DNA from: Agrobacterium rosae
GTDB lineage: Bacteria; Pseudomonadota; Alphaproteobacteria; Rhizobiales; Rhizobiaceae
DNA length: 64,000 nucleotides
Reading direction: 5' to 3'
Assembly (NCBI RefSeq): GCF_002915175.1
Contig: NZ_NXEJ01000013.1
Coordinates: forward strand, 62,001-126,000
Shown: one piece after another, positions 26,085 through 34,955 of the stretch
Position numbering within the stretch: the stretch's first letter is position 1
Layout of the letters: the number at the start of each line of letters is the position of its first letter
The notes under the pieces: generated by a model
The model's input: the letters and a program-made list of their open reading frames with translations, nothing else
Databases searched by the model: none
Told to the model about the DNA's origin: nothing
Position numbers and translations under genes: made by a program

Positions 26085-27026
26085 CTATTCAGCCGCGGCG
26101 ATGTCGACGTCGGTGATCAACCCGGAACGTCGGGCGCGGTCGATCAGGTTCTTGACGGACGAGGGCGCCCATTTGGATCCACCGCGCGGCGTGCGCTCGT
26201 GCAGTCTTTCAAGCTGGCAGGCGATCTCGCGGAGCTTCAGGTCGGGGTTCGAAGAATGGATGCCGGCCACAAGCGTCATCAGGCGATCTTCGGGAAGACG
26301 GGGAGGAGATTTTTTCAGGAGCGCTGCATCCACCAGGCGTTCCGTCACCATCCACTTCACGGCGCGGCGAAGACGTTCCGGCGTCCAGTCGAGGCCCCGC
26401 TGCTTGAGCATTCGGGCGATGTCGTCCCATGTGTGATCCGGTCGCATGCGACGAACGGTAGGAAGCCATTGGTTCGCGGACGCCTGAATCCTATCGCCAT
26501 ATGCCGCTTTCTGGGCCGCGGTCATCCTTGCCAGTGCCTCCGGGCGCTTTTCCCGGATGCCCGGGTTGCCGGAAAGCTTTCCTTTGGACTTGGCTGCGCG
26601 GATACCCGCCTTCGTTCGTTCGGAAATGAGCGCGCGTTCGAGCTGCGCCACGGCGCCGAGAACCTGGAGGGAAAACATTCCTTGCGGCGTCGACGTGTCG
26701 ATAGGATCGCGCAGCGACCGGAAATGCGCGCCCTTCGCCGTCATATCCTCGATTACCTCGAGCAAATGACTGACCGAGCGCGCCAGGCGGTCAAGTCGTA
26801 CCACAACAAGCGTGTCGCCAGCGCTAATCTCCCGAAGCAGTTTGGAAAGAGCAGGGCGGGCACGCGAGGCGCCGGAACCATGTTCTTGAACGATAATGTC
26901 GCAACCGGCCGACCTGAGTTCGATCTCCTGCGCTTCCGTCGCCTGTTCGTCCGTCGAAACGCGGGCATAGCCGATTATACGGCCCTGAGGCCGACCGGAA
27001 CGTCGATTTTGCGTGTTACGAGCCAT
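26085..27026 (-). CDS. Serine recombinase (resolvase/invertase family)
   Basis: This protein of about 313 residues has an N-terminal resolvase domain with the catalytic serine in IIGYARVSTDEQ, the LVVVRLDRLARSVSHLLEVI arginine region and QLERALISERTKAGI, followed by a longer C-terminal part (about 170 residues) with a helix-turn-helix. It lies tail to tail with repC, only 8 bases away, and marks the start of the accessory block. The frame is open to 27197; the ATG at 27026 is chosen because the catalytic domain starts soon after. It may be a plasmid multimer resolvase or a mobile-element relic. Confidence 0.85.
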   Translation of the reverse strand: MARNTQNRRSGRPQGRIIGYARVSTDEQATEAQEIELRSAGCDIIVQEHGSGASRARPALSKLLREISAGDTLVVVRLDRLARSVSHLLEVIEDMTAKGAHFRSLRDPIDTSTPQGMFSLQVLGAVAQLERALISERTKAGIRAAKSKGKLSGNPGIREKRPEALARMTAAQKAAYGDRIQASANQWLPTVRRMRPDHTWDDIARMLKQRGLDWTPERLRRAVKWMVTERLVDAALLKKSPPRLPEDRLMTLVAGIHSSNPDLKLREIACQLERLHERTPRGGSKWAPSSVKNLIDRARRSGLITDVDIAAAE

Positions 27027-27252
27027 TTGCAGCGCCTGAGGAGTGTTGAAGGGCAGTTTTCCAAACGCAGAGGATAAGGATAAACGATCGTTTGTAAACG
27101 TCTCTTGACGCATGTGCGTGGTCACTTTGGTAAAAAAATGCGCTGAAAGACAACGTTTTTGGGCGCTTCGACGTCCGCCGACGGTCCAGCTGTACAATCA
27201 GGAGCGCCGCTCCGTTCTATATATAAAGTAGGCGGAAAATCTCTCACCTGTG

Positions 27253-27281
27253 ATTGAAGTTAACGTTATAATAGCTTCAAT
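27253..27281. promoter_or_regulatory. Inverted repeat over the DUF1612 gene promoter
   Basis: ATTGAAG and CTTCAAT form a 7-base inverted repeat that encloses a TATAAT -10 box (27267-27272), 27 bases upstream of the next gene. Its place over the promoter suggests autorepression by the helix-turn-helix product of that gene. The wider gap (27027-27307) also holds an AAACGATCGTTT palindrome near 27083-27095 and no gene. Confidence 0.45.
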
Positions 27282-27307
27282 ATTGAACAATTTAACAGGG
27301 AATACCA

Positions 27308-28420
27308 ATGGCCTATGAAATCGGCGATTTGCCTCTGGCGCTTCTTTTTCCGGCGGTCGCTCACGCCGAGGATCAACTAGCACGCCTGGATGAGATTGTG
27401 CGGCGTAGTGTAGTGGGACCGGGCTTCATCGAGCGAGCGCACTTCCATGACGCCACCGCCAGCATGTGGGTCGCCGGCGAACTCGTACACGTCGAAGACC
27501 TAGTTCTCCACGATGCCGAGCGGGATGTTCGGGCCCCTACGCACGACATCACCATCGCACATTCTATCCTCCGGGCCCGGAGGCGAATAGCCGGGGCTGA
27601 GGCAGACTGGGCGATCAGCCAATCAGGTCTCGAAAACTTGATTGCCCGGGCTTCGATCCCTCCCGCACGTGAGGTGTCAGGGGAGGGCGCGCGAGCACCG
27701 CTAGCAGAGGTGACGTCGGATGAGGTCCATGATGGTTTCGCCGACGAGATGGCAGAAATCGATGCGCTTCTTGACCGGTCGGCTCGCACGCTCGCAGCCG
27801 CGACAGGGAAGGATCAGGAACACAAGGCGGGATCTTTGGCCCTTGGCGAACTGATCATTCGGGATCCGGACTGGGACGAAGGCGGCCGGCTTTCGGAATG
27901 GAAAGCCGTCATGCAGCAGGTTGCGGCGATGCCGCCGACGCTCAGTTCTGCGATCCTCTGGGATGCGTGGGAAACTCTGGAACCGCTGCAAAGACAACAT
28001 TGGCTCGGTGCGCAACTGGTGAGTTCCTATCTTCGCGCGCGCGGCAAGCTCGCGTCGCACCTGTTCGGGCTCAATTTCGGCCTGAAGGTTGTTCCGCGCG
28101 ATCGTCGCCGGTCTCGGGACCGGACGCGGCGACTGGTCGCCACGCTTGAGGCCATGGCGGAAGGGGCAGCATTGGGGATGAAAGAAATCATTCGGTTAGG
28201 CCAAGCCCGGGACCGCCTAGAGCGCAAGCTCCAAGGAAAGCGGTCGTCAAGCAGCCTTCCCGGTGTCGTGGATTTGCTTTTAACCCGGCCGATCGTCTCC
28301 TCATCCATGATTACCAAGGAGTTGCGAGTGAGCCATCGCGCGGCGCTCGATCTGATCGCCGAGCTGGGTGTTCGGGAAATGACGGGACGTGGAAGCTACC
28401 GAGCCTGGGGTATTGTCTGA
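27308..28420 (+). CDS. DUF1612/HTH protein (RHE_PE00001 family)
   Basis: This 370-residue protein belongs to a family found almost only on rhizobial plasmids. The N-terminal 170 residues have ARLDEIVRRS...GFIERAHFHDATASMWVAGELVHVEDLVLHDA; the central part is the DUF1612 region (SEWKAVMQQVAAMP...WLGAQLVSSYLR) and the C-terminus is a helix-turn-helix domain (SSMITKELRVSHRAALDLIAELGVREMTGRGSYRAWG). The function is unknown; a Fic-like fold for the N-terminal part and gene regulation are guesses. It stands alone, next to a recombinase. Confidence 0.8.
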   Translation: MAYEIGDLPLALLFPAVAHAEDQLARLDEIVRRSVVGPGFIERAHFHDATASMWVAGELVHVEDLVLHDAERDVRAPTHDITIAHSILRARRRIAGAEADWAISQSGLENLIARASIPPAREVSGEGARAPLAEVTSDEVHDGFADEMAEIDALLDRSARTLAAATGKDQEHKAGSLALGELIIRDPDWDEGGRLSEWKAVMQQVAAMPPTLSSAILWDAWETLEPLQRQHWLGAQLVSSYLRARGKLASHLFGLNFGLKVVPRDRRRSRDRTRRLVATLEAMAEGAALGMKEIIRLGQARDRLERKLQGKRSSSSLPGVVDLLLTRPIVSSSMITKELRVSHRAALDLIAELGVREMTGRGSYRAWGIV

Positions 28421-28461
28421 AACACCCTGCCAAAATGAAATCAAACGGGGGCCTTGCACTA

Positions 28462-28499
28462 TCTCTAATTCGGCCCTATCTTTCGGGGTGAATTAGAGA
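28462..28499. promoter_or_regulatory. Operator dyad upstream of the DUF433/PIN pair
   Basis: TCTCTAATTC (28462-28471) and GAATTAGAGA (28490-28499) form a perfect 10-base inverted repeat 9 bases before the antitoxin start. Such a dyad at the promoter is typical of toxin-antitoxin autorepression. Confidence 0.6.
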
Positions 28500-28508
28500 G
28501 GCGATCGG

Positions 28509-29099
28509 ATGGAACATCTGACAACGGCACAGGCGGCTTTTGTAGTGGGCGCGCCGCTGGACATCTTCAAGAAGGTTGTCGAGCGCGCGCCGATTAAGCC
28601 GCAACTCGTGAAGCGAGGTGGTCGAAGCATTCGACAGTTCGGTCAAGCTGAGCTGGTGTTTCTCCATGCCTATGACGAACTCAAACTGGCGCTCACGCCC
28701 AAGAGCCAATCCGAGTTCTATGAGGCGTTGCAGACCTCCCTAAAGCGCGGTCTCGCGAAGGAAGTCGTGTTCGGCAAACAGCGCTACGACATCGGTCAGC
28801 ACTTAGTCTTCGTCGAGCGCAAGCTGAAGGAACTCGAGAAGCTCACCGATCAGGTCGACCTATCCGGGAAGGAGCCGGTCATCCGAGGCACGCACATCGA
28901 GGCTCATCGGATCGCTGCTCTTCTCGACGCCGGCGCCACGGTCGAAGAGGTCCTTCGCGACTATCCCTCCTTGAAGGAACAACAGGTCGTGGCGGCGCGA
29001 GTTTATGCGGAGGCGCATCCGAAGGCGGGCCGGCCGTACCCGAAGCAAACGGCAAAAGCCGCCATGCGCGCAGCCGATCTTAGCGCGCTGGATGACTGA
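28509..29099 (+). CDS. DUF433 domain antitoxin
   Basis: This 196-residue protein has an N-terminal MerR-like DNA-binding part (LTTAQAAFVVGAPLDIFKKVVER) and a C-terminal DUF433 domain (VIRGTHIEAHRIAALLDAGATVEEVLRDYPSLKEQQV, about residues 121-158). DUF433 proteins of this type pair with PIN toxins, and a PIN gene follows 2 bases later. It should neutralise that toxin and repress the promoter through the 10-base dyad upstream. Confidence 0.85.
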   Translation: MEHLTTAQAAFVVGAPLDIFKKVVERAPIKPQLVKRGGRSIRQFGQAELVFLHAYDELKLALTPKSQSEFYEALQTSLKRGLAKEVVFGKQRYDIGQHLVFVERKLKELEKLTDQVDLSGKEPVIRGTHIEAHRIAALLDAGATVEEVLRDYPSLKEQQVVAARVYAEAHPKAGRPYPKQTAKAAMRAADLSALDD

Positions 29100-29101
29100 G
29101 C

Positions 29102-29548
29102 TTGAAATACCTGCTCGATACAAATGTCCTGAAAGAGATTGGTCGACCCGAACCGCACGAGAATGTCGCGGCTTGGCTCGATACGATCGATGATACCGAT
29201 CTCGCCATCAGCGTGATCTCGGTTCGAGAGATTTCGAAAGGCATCGAGAAGAAGCGGAAAGCCGATGACACTGTGGCGAACGCGATTGCCAAGGCTGCCG
29301 ACGCAATCTTCGCCGCTTATCAAGGTCGTATTCTCCCGGTCGACGAGGCTGTCGCACGCCGTTGGGGGCAGATGCTCGGTCAATCTGAAAAGAATACCGA
29401 CGATACCGGCTTGGCCGCGACAGCGCAGGTAAATGATCTGGTCATCGTGACACGCAACGTCGCGGATTTTCAGAGCCGGGGCGTCACGGTCCTTGATCCA
29501 TTCAAGAAGCCTGCCAGATCTGTGCCCTCCCAAGATGTGGCACGATGA
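29102..29548 (+). CDS. PIN domain ribonuclease toxin (VapC-like)
   Basis: This 148-residue protein is a PIN-domain RNase of the VapC type. The acidic metal-binding residues are seen in YLLDTNVLKEI (Asp6), SVISVREISKGI (Glu), and DTGLAATAQVNDLVIVTRNVADF (two Asp). The start must be the TTG at 29102, since the PIN domain begins there; this is 2 bases after the antitoxin stop, so translation is coupled. It probably cuts RNA when free of the antitoxin. Confidence 0.85.
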   Translation: MKYLLDTNVLKEIGRPEPHENVAAWLDTIDDTDLAISVISVREISKGIEKKRKADDTVANAIAKAADAIFAAYQGRILPVDEAVARRWGQMLGQSEKNTDDTGLAATAQVNDLVIVTRNVADFQSRGVTVLDPFKKPARSVPSQDVAR

Positions 29549-29592
29549 GCTTCGATCGGATGGGATAAGATATCTATCTCAGCCATCCACAA

Positions 29593-29915
29593 TTCCGCGG
29601 AACGGATCTATTGTCTCGCTCTCGGCGGCGCGGACCTGACCAGTTCATCCGGCACAATGACCATGCAGGTGCTTAACGCCGTCGCCCAGTTCGAACGATC
29701 TGCTGGTCGAGCGGACGCAATCCGGCCTCAAGCGCGCCAAATCGGAAGGCAAGACCCTCGGCCGGCCGGCCACGCTCAGTGAAGAGCAGAAGAAAGATGT
29801 ACGCGAAGATCTAGCGAAAGGCATGAGCGTTTCGGCGATCGCGCGAAAATTCGCAACCAGCCGACAGACCGTCATGCGGGTTCGCGACGAAAGTTCACAT
29901 TCCGTTCGGCCTTAG
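29593..29915 (+). pseudogene. Broken serine recombinase (resolvase) fragment
   Basis: The conceptual translation gives the middle and C-terminal part of a resolvase, [14 protein letters not shown] then, after a shift of frame near 29698, [33 protein letters not shown] and a helix-turn-helix. The catalytic N-terminus is absent and a small deletion breaks the frame, so the gene is dead. It lies between the PIN toxin and an intact resolvase, evidence of repeated recombinase insertion here. Confidence 0.8.
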
Positions 29916-30144
29916 CGTGTCTGCGGGAACAGATCTTGTTCCGACCCCATATAAGAGCTGTCGCCGTTCGTGCTCGGTCAAAAGTTCATGTTTGCGCATC
30001 TTCACCCTGCTAACTCGTCCACAAAAGGGCGTGATAATCTATGGACAGCAGAGAATAAAGAGACGTATTATATGGACGATTTTTCAGTGGCGGAATGAGG
30101 TCGGTTGTCACCGTCCACAGAACGGCCGTTTCGGAGACGCCATC

Positions 30145-30714
30145 ATGGGGGCAATTCTTGGATATGCGCGCGTCTCGACCGGCGATCAGGATGTAGCGGG
30201 TCAGACGCTGCGTCTCGAACACGCCGGAGCGATCAAGGTGTTCACCGATGTGAAGTCCGGCAAGAGCATGGATCGGCCGGGTCTGGCGGATCTTATTGCC
30301 TATGCTCGCGCTGGCGACACGCTAGCGATCGTTCGGCTGGATCGCCTCGGCCGGTCTTTGGCCGAACTGCTTGAGACCGTGAAGATGCTGCGCGAGCGTC
30401 AGATCGACCTGCTGAGCCTTGAAGAGAAGATCGATACGTCGTCAGCCGCCGGCGAGCTGATCTTTCATGTCTTCGGGGCCATTGCCCATTTCGAGCGACG
30501 GTTGATTTCGGAACGGACGAAGGACGGTATCGTCGCGGCGAGAGCCAAGGGCAAGCGCCCCGGCCGCCAACCCCTCGACATGAAAAAGATAGACGCGGCG
30601 ATCAAACTCATCGAAGCTAAGACATCCCCGACCGAAGCCGCCAAGCAGCTTGGCCTTGGTCGCTCAACTGTCTACCGGGAATTACGACGTCTCGGCATTC
30701 AGAGAACTGCCTGA
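30145..30714 (+). CDS. Serine resolvase/invertase
   Basis: This 189-residue protein is a complete small serine recombinase of the Hin/Tn3-resolvase group. It has the catalytic ILGYARVSTGDQ, the LAIVRLDRLGRSLAEL arginines, HFERRLISERTKDGI and a C-terminal helix-turn-helix (TEAAKQLGLGRSTVYRELRRLG). The ATG at 30145 is chosen although the frame is open to 29917. The gap before it (29916-30144) holds two ATGGAC-containing repeats near 30041 and 30073 that could be recombination or operator sites. No transposase accompanies it. Confidence 0.9.
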   Translation: MGAILGYARVSTGDQDVAGQTLRLEHAGAIKVFTDVKSGKSMDRPGLADLIAYARAGDTLAIVRLDRLGRSLAELLETVKMLRERQIDLLSLEEKIDTSSAAGELIFHVFGAIAHFERRLISERTKDGIVAARAKGKRPGRQPLDMKKIDAAIKLIEAKTSPTEAAKQLGLGRSTVYRELRRLGIQRTA

Positions 30715-30795
30715 TACTTGCCTTTGCATTCAGCCCGGACATTCCGAGCGCACTTGATTGATGTTCAAAAATCCAACCATCTTTCGCAGGTCACG

Positions 30796-32013
30796 ATGGA
30801 ACAGCAAAATTCATACCGAGCCCTCACCACAATTCCCGGTCTGACGCCTCTCATTGTCGCTGCTACCCTCTCGCGTCTGGCCGGACGCATGTTCATTCTC
30901 ACGTTGGTGCTGTTCGTGCTGGCGCGGTTCTCGTCACCGGCACTGGCCGGCTGGCTGACTTTCGCGGCAATCGTGCCTGGCCTGATGGTTAGTCCAATCG
31001 CGGGTGTTCTGCTTGATCGCGTCGGACCGACGATAGCTGTCAGAATCGACATGATTGCCAGCGCCATATTCATTGCCGCAATCAGTACCGTGAGCTGGCT
31101 CAACTGGACGACGCCACCGGTCCTGTTCTTTCTGGTGATATTGTTTTCCCTCGCCGGTCCGTTGGGCGCAGCTGGCACCCGCACCCTATTGCCTCGCCTG
31201 GTTCCGTCTCACGCACTCGATCGAGCAAATGCGCTGGATACGGCGGTCTATGCCGTCGTTGATGTCGTCGGGCCAGCGATGGCCGGCATCATTGTCGCGT
31301 GGCTTGGTCCTGAAAGTGCGATGTCCATGATCGCCCTCTTCTATGCAGGCGCGGCAATATGCATGTCCCTCGTACCGCTCCTTCCAGGTCTGGCGTCAGG
31401 GCAGGCGTCGTTCATGCGGCAGACTTTGGAAGGCATCCAGATCGTGGCTCGGCAACCGACACTGCGCGGCCTTGCCATCTCCTATTCGATGTATCAGATC
31501 ACCTGGGGCGTTCTCTATGTCGTCGTTCCGGTTTTTGTCGCCAACCATTACGACACTTCCATTGGGAGTTCGGTGACAGGCTTCCTGTGGGCTGCGATGG
31601 GCATTGCCGGCGGGATTGGTGCGCTGTTCGCTGGGCACATACGAACGACCGGTCGCGAGCGTCACATTATGGCTATCGGAATGGTAATTACGGCCTTGGC
31701 GGCATGGCCCGTGGCAGCTGAGTTTGGGTTTGGCGGGCTGGCGATCGGCCTCATGCTTGCCGGCGTCATGTCCGGTCCGATCGATGTTGCTCTTCTGACG
31801 CTTCGCCAGCGTCGAACCGATCCGCAACAACTCGGCCGCGTCATGTCGATTTCGATGAGCCTGAATCTGGCCGGTTTCCCTCTTGGTTCCGCCTTGGCCG
31901 GCATGGTGATCACGTCATCGCTGTCCACGACATTCGTTCTGGCGGGCATTGCCTCTGTCGTTGCGGCCGTCGCGACGATATCGATCCCCTCCGACATCAA
32001 GGCTGTTGCCTGA
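30796..32013 (+). CDS. Major facilitator superfamily transporter
   Basis: This 405-residue inner-membrane protein has about twelve hydrophobic helices in two halves. The loop after helix 2 (GVLLDRVGPTIAVRID) is the MFS A-type motif, and PLGAAGTRTLLPRLVP resembles drug- or macrolide-type efflux members. The ATG at 30796 replaces a TTG 78 bases upstream because the membrane domain starts just after it. It lies directly behind the resolvase, probably as cargo. The substrate is unknown. Confidence 0.85.
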   Translation: MEQQNSYRALTTIPGLTPLIVAATLSRLAGRMFILTLVLFVLARFSSPALAGWLTFAAIVPGLMVSPIAGVLLDRVGPTIAVRIDMIASAIFIAAISTVSWLNWTTPPVLFFLVILFSLAGPLGAAGTRTLLPRLVPSHALDRANALDTAVYAVVDVVGPAMAGIIVAWLGPESAMSMIALFYAGAAICMSLVPLLPGLASGQASFMRQTLEGIQIVARQPTLRGLAISYSMYQITWGVLYVVVPVFVANHYDTSIGSSVTGFLWAAMGIAGGIGALFAGHIRTTGRERHIMAIGMVITALAAWPVAAEFGFGGLAIGLMLAGVMSGPIDVALLTLRQRRTDPQQLGRVMSISMSLNLAGFPLGSALAGMVITSSLSTTFVLAGIASVVAAVATISIPSDIKAVA

Positions 32014-32120
32014 TCAAGCGTTGTTCAGCGGGAAACCAACGCGACGCCCTCTGATGGCAACAATCTGGACAAACCGGACAATCCGCATTATCTTGGCTGT
32101 AGTCAAGAAGGAAGACGAAG

Positions 32121-32837
32121 ATGGTCGCTGTCACCCGTAAATCGCAGATGGGCGCAAAGCTGGAAGTCAATCCGGCTGCGGTAGCCGATGTTCTCAAGGT
32201 TCTGGCCCGACACAATCCAGGCCTTTCAAAGCAGGCTCTTGCGGCGACTGGCAAGGTCATGGCCGTGGTCTCTGCGGTAGCAGCGCGCCTTTCTGTCGAG
32301 CAACAGCGTCGGATTGCCGACGACGAAACGGAACTCGCCCATATTGTCGAAGCCGCCGTCGCCGAACTGGCTGCGAAGCCAGGTCATGTGCTCGCGGAGG
32401 TATCGGTCGAAAAGCCTGTGGAGGTCAGCCGAGGTGCTGGTCTGGGTCAATCGGTAGGCATTGAGGAAGGGCGCCGCAGGCTCGACGAATTTGCGACGCC
32501 AACCCGCATCGAAGACTGGGCCGGTCCGGTCGCCGGTCCGGGCGATATCGAGAAAAAGTTCGGCACGAAGCGATCGACCTTACACGACTGGCACAAGCGC
32601 GGAGCTGTAGTCGGTCTGCTCAAGGGCGAGCGAAAGCATGTCTTTCCCCTGGCTCAGTTTGTGGATGGCCGGCCGGTCGAGGGCATGCCTCAGGTCACCA
32701 AAATCATCCGCAATCCGCGTTCAGCGTGGCAATGGTTGATCCAGCCGAAGCCAAGCATAGGCGGAACGCCGCTCGACAATCTCAAGATGGGCAATCTTGA
32801 CGAGGTTCTGGATGCAGCTGAGCGCGATTTTGGTTGA
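32121..32837 (+). CDS. Xre/MbcA/ParS-type antitoxin
   Basis: This 238-residue protein is the antitoxin of a RES/Xre pair. It has a helical N-terminal half, a DNA-binding segment (GDIEKKFGTKRSTLHDWHKRGAVVGLLKGERKHVFPLAQF, about residues 146-185) and the C-terminal toxin-binding domain (IRNPRSAWQWLIQPKPSIGGTPLDNLKMG). The RES toxin starts 8 bases after its stop. The promoter gap (32014-32120) has two GGACAA repeats near 32068 and 32079 that may be operator half-sites. Confidence 0.86.
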   Translation: MVAVTRKSQMGAKLEVNPAAVADVLKVLARHNPGLSKQALAATGKVMAVVSAVAARLSVEQQRRIADDETELAHIVEAAVAELAAKPGHVLAEVSVEKPVEVSRGAGLGQSVGIEEGRRRLDEFATPTRIEDWAGPVAGPGDIEKKFGTKRSTLHDWHKRGAVVGLLKGERKHVFPLAQFVDGRPVEGMPQVTKIIRNPRSAWQWLIQPKPSIGGTPLDNLKMGNLDEVLDAAERDFG

Positions 32838-32845
32838 GCTGAATC

Positions 32846-33430
32846 GTGAAACTTGATCCTCAAACGGTTCGGGAGCTCGCGCTTGCGTTTCTCCCTCAAT
32901 CCTATCTCCGCATCATCCCTGTAGCCCACATGTCGACCCCGCTCGGCATGGGTTTCGGTCAATCGCGATTCTCAAGTCCAAACCAGATGTTCCGACTGCT
33001 TTATGCCGCATATGATCTCGCGACCGCGATTGCGGAGACGATCGTGCGCGACCGCTTCGAGGGGACGCAGGACCGAGTGCTGGATGAGAGTGAAATCGAG
33101 GACTGGTCGGTCACTGAGGTGACGGCCACGGATGCTCTCATTCTTCTCGACCTGCGCACGACCGGCCTCCTGAGGTTGGGCGTCAGCACGGACGCAGCCC
33201 GGGGCAAGGAACATCAGGAAGGGCAGAGACTGAGCGAGTCGATCTTTCGATCCTATGCTGTCGATGGATTGCTCTATTCCTCACGCCTCACTGCAACAGA
33301 TTGCGTGGCGGTCTACGATCGGGCCGTCGGTGAGAAACTTGTCGCCTCTCCGGCGGTCGAGTTAGTTCGTCAAGCCGACCTGATACCCGCCCTGCGGTCT
33401 ATCGGGGTGTCAATCCGGGCCGGGCGATAG
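32846..33430 (+). CDS. RES domain toxin
   Basis: This 194-residue protein is a RES-family toxin. Characterised members degrade NAD+ when not bound by their antitoxin. The family residues are visible: Arg41 in QSRFSSP, Tyr53 and Glu64 in YAAYDLATAIAETIVRD, and the serines of DGLLYSSR (145-146). It begins with a GTG 8 bases after the antitoxin and is followed 2 bases later by a third gene, so three genes may be cotranscribed. Confidence 0.86.
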   Translation: MKLDPQTVRELALAFLPQSYLRIIPVAHMSTPLGMGFGQSRFSSPNQMFRLLYAAYDLATAIAETIVRDRFEGTQDRVLDESEIEDWSVTEVTATDALILLDLRTTGLLRLGVSTDAARGKEHQEGQRLSESIFRSYAVDGLLYSSRLTATDCVAVYDRAVGEKLVASPAVELVRQADLIPALRSIGVSIRAGR

Positions 33431-33432
33431 GT

Positions 33433-34425
33433 ATGTCCGTTACAGTCACTTCCGCAAACTTCTCTGGACGATTTACGGCGTTGAATGGCACGAAAACGTT
33501 GCCAGCGACACATGCCGACATCATCCGCTCGTTGCTGACCGTCGGCTATCCCAGCCGTCGAGCCGCTGTCCGCACCGTTGGCCCCTGGCGGGAGAAAATG
33601 CTGGTCGCGATGGCGACGGGCTATCTGGATGCCTCCTTGAACACGATGGCCTATTTTCGGAGTTTGGAGCAGTCGGAGAAGGTGGGGGTTTCGTTCCTTT
33701 TCGGCGAGGCGTTCACGCACTGGTATGCTCAGAGTCAGATGAGCGTGCAGTATCTCGTGCATGTCGCCGGCCTTGCCTCCTGCCGATGGGGATCCCCAAC
33801 GGCTCCGGTCGCGCCGAAGGCTGGCGCAGCGCCTCCTCCTCCAAAATCGCGTCCCGACTTTATCGGCATCAAGCGAAGGGAACGCCATGTGTTCGAGAGT
33901 AAGGGTCGCATCCGAGCGCCAGCCGCAAGCACCGTTGCGAAGGCACTGGGGCAGGTTTCGGCGCTTCACACGGTCAACGGACGGGCGCCGACCACGCGCT
34001 GTGCAAACTTCTTCATGTTCAAGGCCGGTGGTGCAGAGGGCAGAGTGCTGGATCCGCCGGCAAAGGGTGACGGCATCACCGTGACGTTTGATCTCTTCGA
34101 AGCGATTACACGAGCCTACTCCATTATCCTCGATCAGCCGGTACTTGATCTATCCGATCAGGTTGGTGCGGGTTATGTCGGCCGCGAGATCGATGATGGT
34201 GTGTTCTTGGGTATCGACAAGGAAATCCTTGCCTTGGTACAAGAGCGGCCCCCGACTGAAGCAACGCGTCGCAGGCGTGTCGCTCAGGTCTTCTCTGCCC
34301 TTGAAGGTCGGTCGCAGACCTATGCGGGTCGGCAGGATAGAAGTGTTTCGTCCGGTCTTGACGGGGTCCTGCTTCTTGACCGCCGTTCGCCGCGCTCCCT
34401 TCGACGCTTCCGGACGCTGGGTTAA
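33433..34425 (+). CDS. Unknown protein with PD-(D/E)XK nuclease-like motif
   Basis: I do not recognise this 330-residue protein as a named family. Its middle contains a pattern like the PD-(D/E)XK nuclease core: Glu92 in FLFGEAF, Pro141-Asp142 in RPDFIGI, Glu155-x-Lys157 in HVFESKGR and Gln174 in ALGQVSAL. A proline-rich linker (APKAGAAPPPPKSR) precedes it. The ATG is 2 bases after the RES toxin stop, which suggests one operon. A role as a DNA-cutting partner or defence effector is an inference. Confidence 0.6.
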   Translation: MSVTVTSANFSGRFTALNGTKTLPATHADIIRSLLTVGYPSRRAAVRTVGPWREKMLVAMATGYLDASLNTMAYFRSLEQSEKVGVSFLFGEAFTHWYAQSQMSVQYLVHVAGLASCRWGSPTAPVAPKAGAAPPPPKSRPDFIGIKRRERHVFESKGRIRAPAASTVAKALGQVSALHTVNGRAPTTRCANFFMFKAGGAEGRVLDPPAKGDGITVTFDLFEAITRAYSIILDQPVLDLSDQVGAGYVGREIDDGVFLGIDKEILALVQERPPTEATRRRRVAQVFSALEGRSQTYAGRQDRSVSSGLDGVLLLDRRSPRSLRRFRTLG

Positions 34426-34522
34426 ATGGCCGACTTTATGTCGGGGTGTTGGTTTCACCTTCTGACCAGGGAATTCATGTAAATTACTACAACCCCATAA
34501 TTCCATCAGAGATGCTCGCTCC

Positions 34523-34927
34523 ATGACGACCCTTCTTGGCCTCACCTATATCTCAAATGAAAAAGTGCCGCTCGCGGACCTGGACGACTATGTAACCGTC
34601 CAAGTGCCGAGTGCTGGGTTTGATCAGCACCTCGGAAATCATGCACCATGGTTTTGGTCGATCGATAGGAGAGGCGGCGGCGGCGTGGATTTCAAGCAAG
34701 GGAAATATGACTATTGGGTGCGCCGGATCGGTTCCAACCAACCAATAGGTTTTCCGGTGCTGACACCGACCTCAAAAGAGGAGGGCTGGATCTCAGTCAT
34801 GGACGGCCGACATCGCATAATGGCAATTGTCGATAGCGGTAGGCAGGCCTTTGCAGCGAGACTTCCCAGATCATTGCTGGGAACGGCGCAAATGATAATT
34901 TCAGGCCTCGAAATCTTTGATCTGTAG
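34523..34927 (+). CDS. Unknown small protein with GRHR (ParB/Srx-like) motif
   Basis: This 134-residue protein is not recognised. The segment GWISVMDGRHRIMAIVDSG (about residues 88-106) resembles the ParB/sulfiredoxin-fold motif in which G-x-H-R binds nucleotide. It lies 97 bases after the PD-(D/E)XK-like gene on the same strand and may belong to the same module. The gene is accepted because its start and composition fit its neighbours; the function is open. Confidence 0.5.
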   Translation: MTTLLGLTYISNEKVPLADLDDYVTVQVPSAGFDQHLGNHAPWFWSIDRRGGGGVDFKQGKYDYWVRRIGSNQPIGFPVLTPTSKEEGWISVMDGRHRIMAIVDSGRQAFAARLPRSLLGTAQMIISGLEIFDL

Positions 34928-34955
34928 ACTACAGACGGCGCCGAGGCGCCCCCTG

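Noticed and set aside
29917..30144. N-terminal extension of the resolvase at 30145
   Set aside because: The extension reads through promoter-like AT-rich DNA and repeats; the catalytic domain begins directly at the internal ATG.
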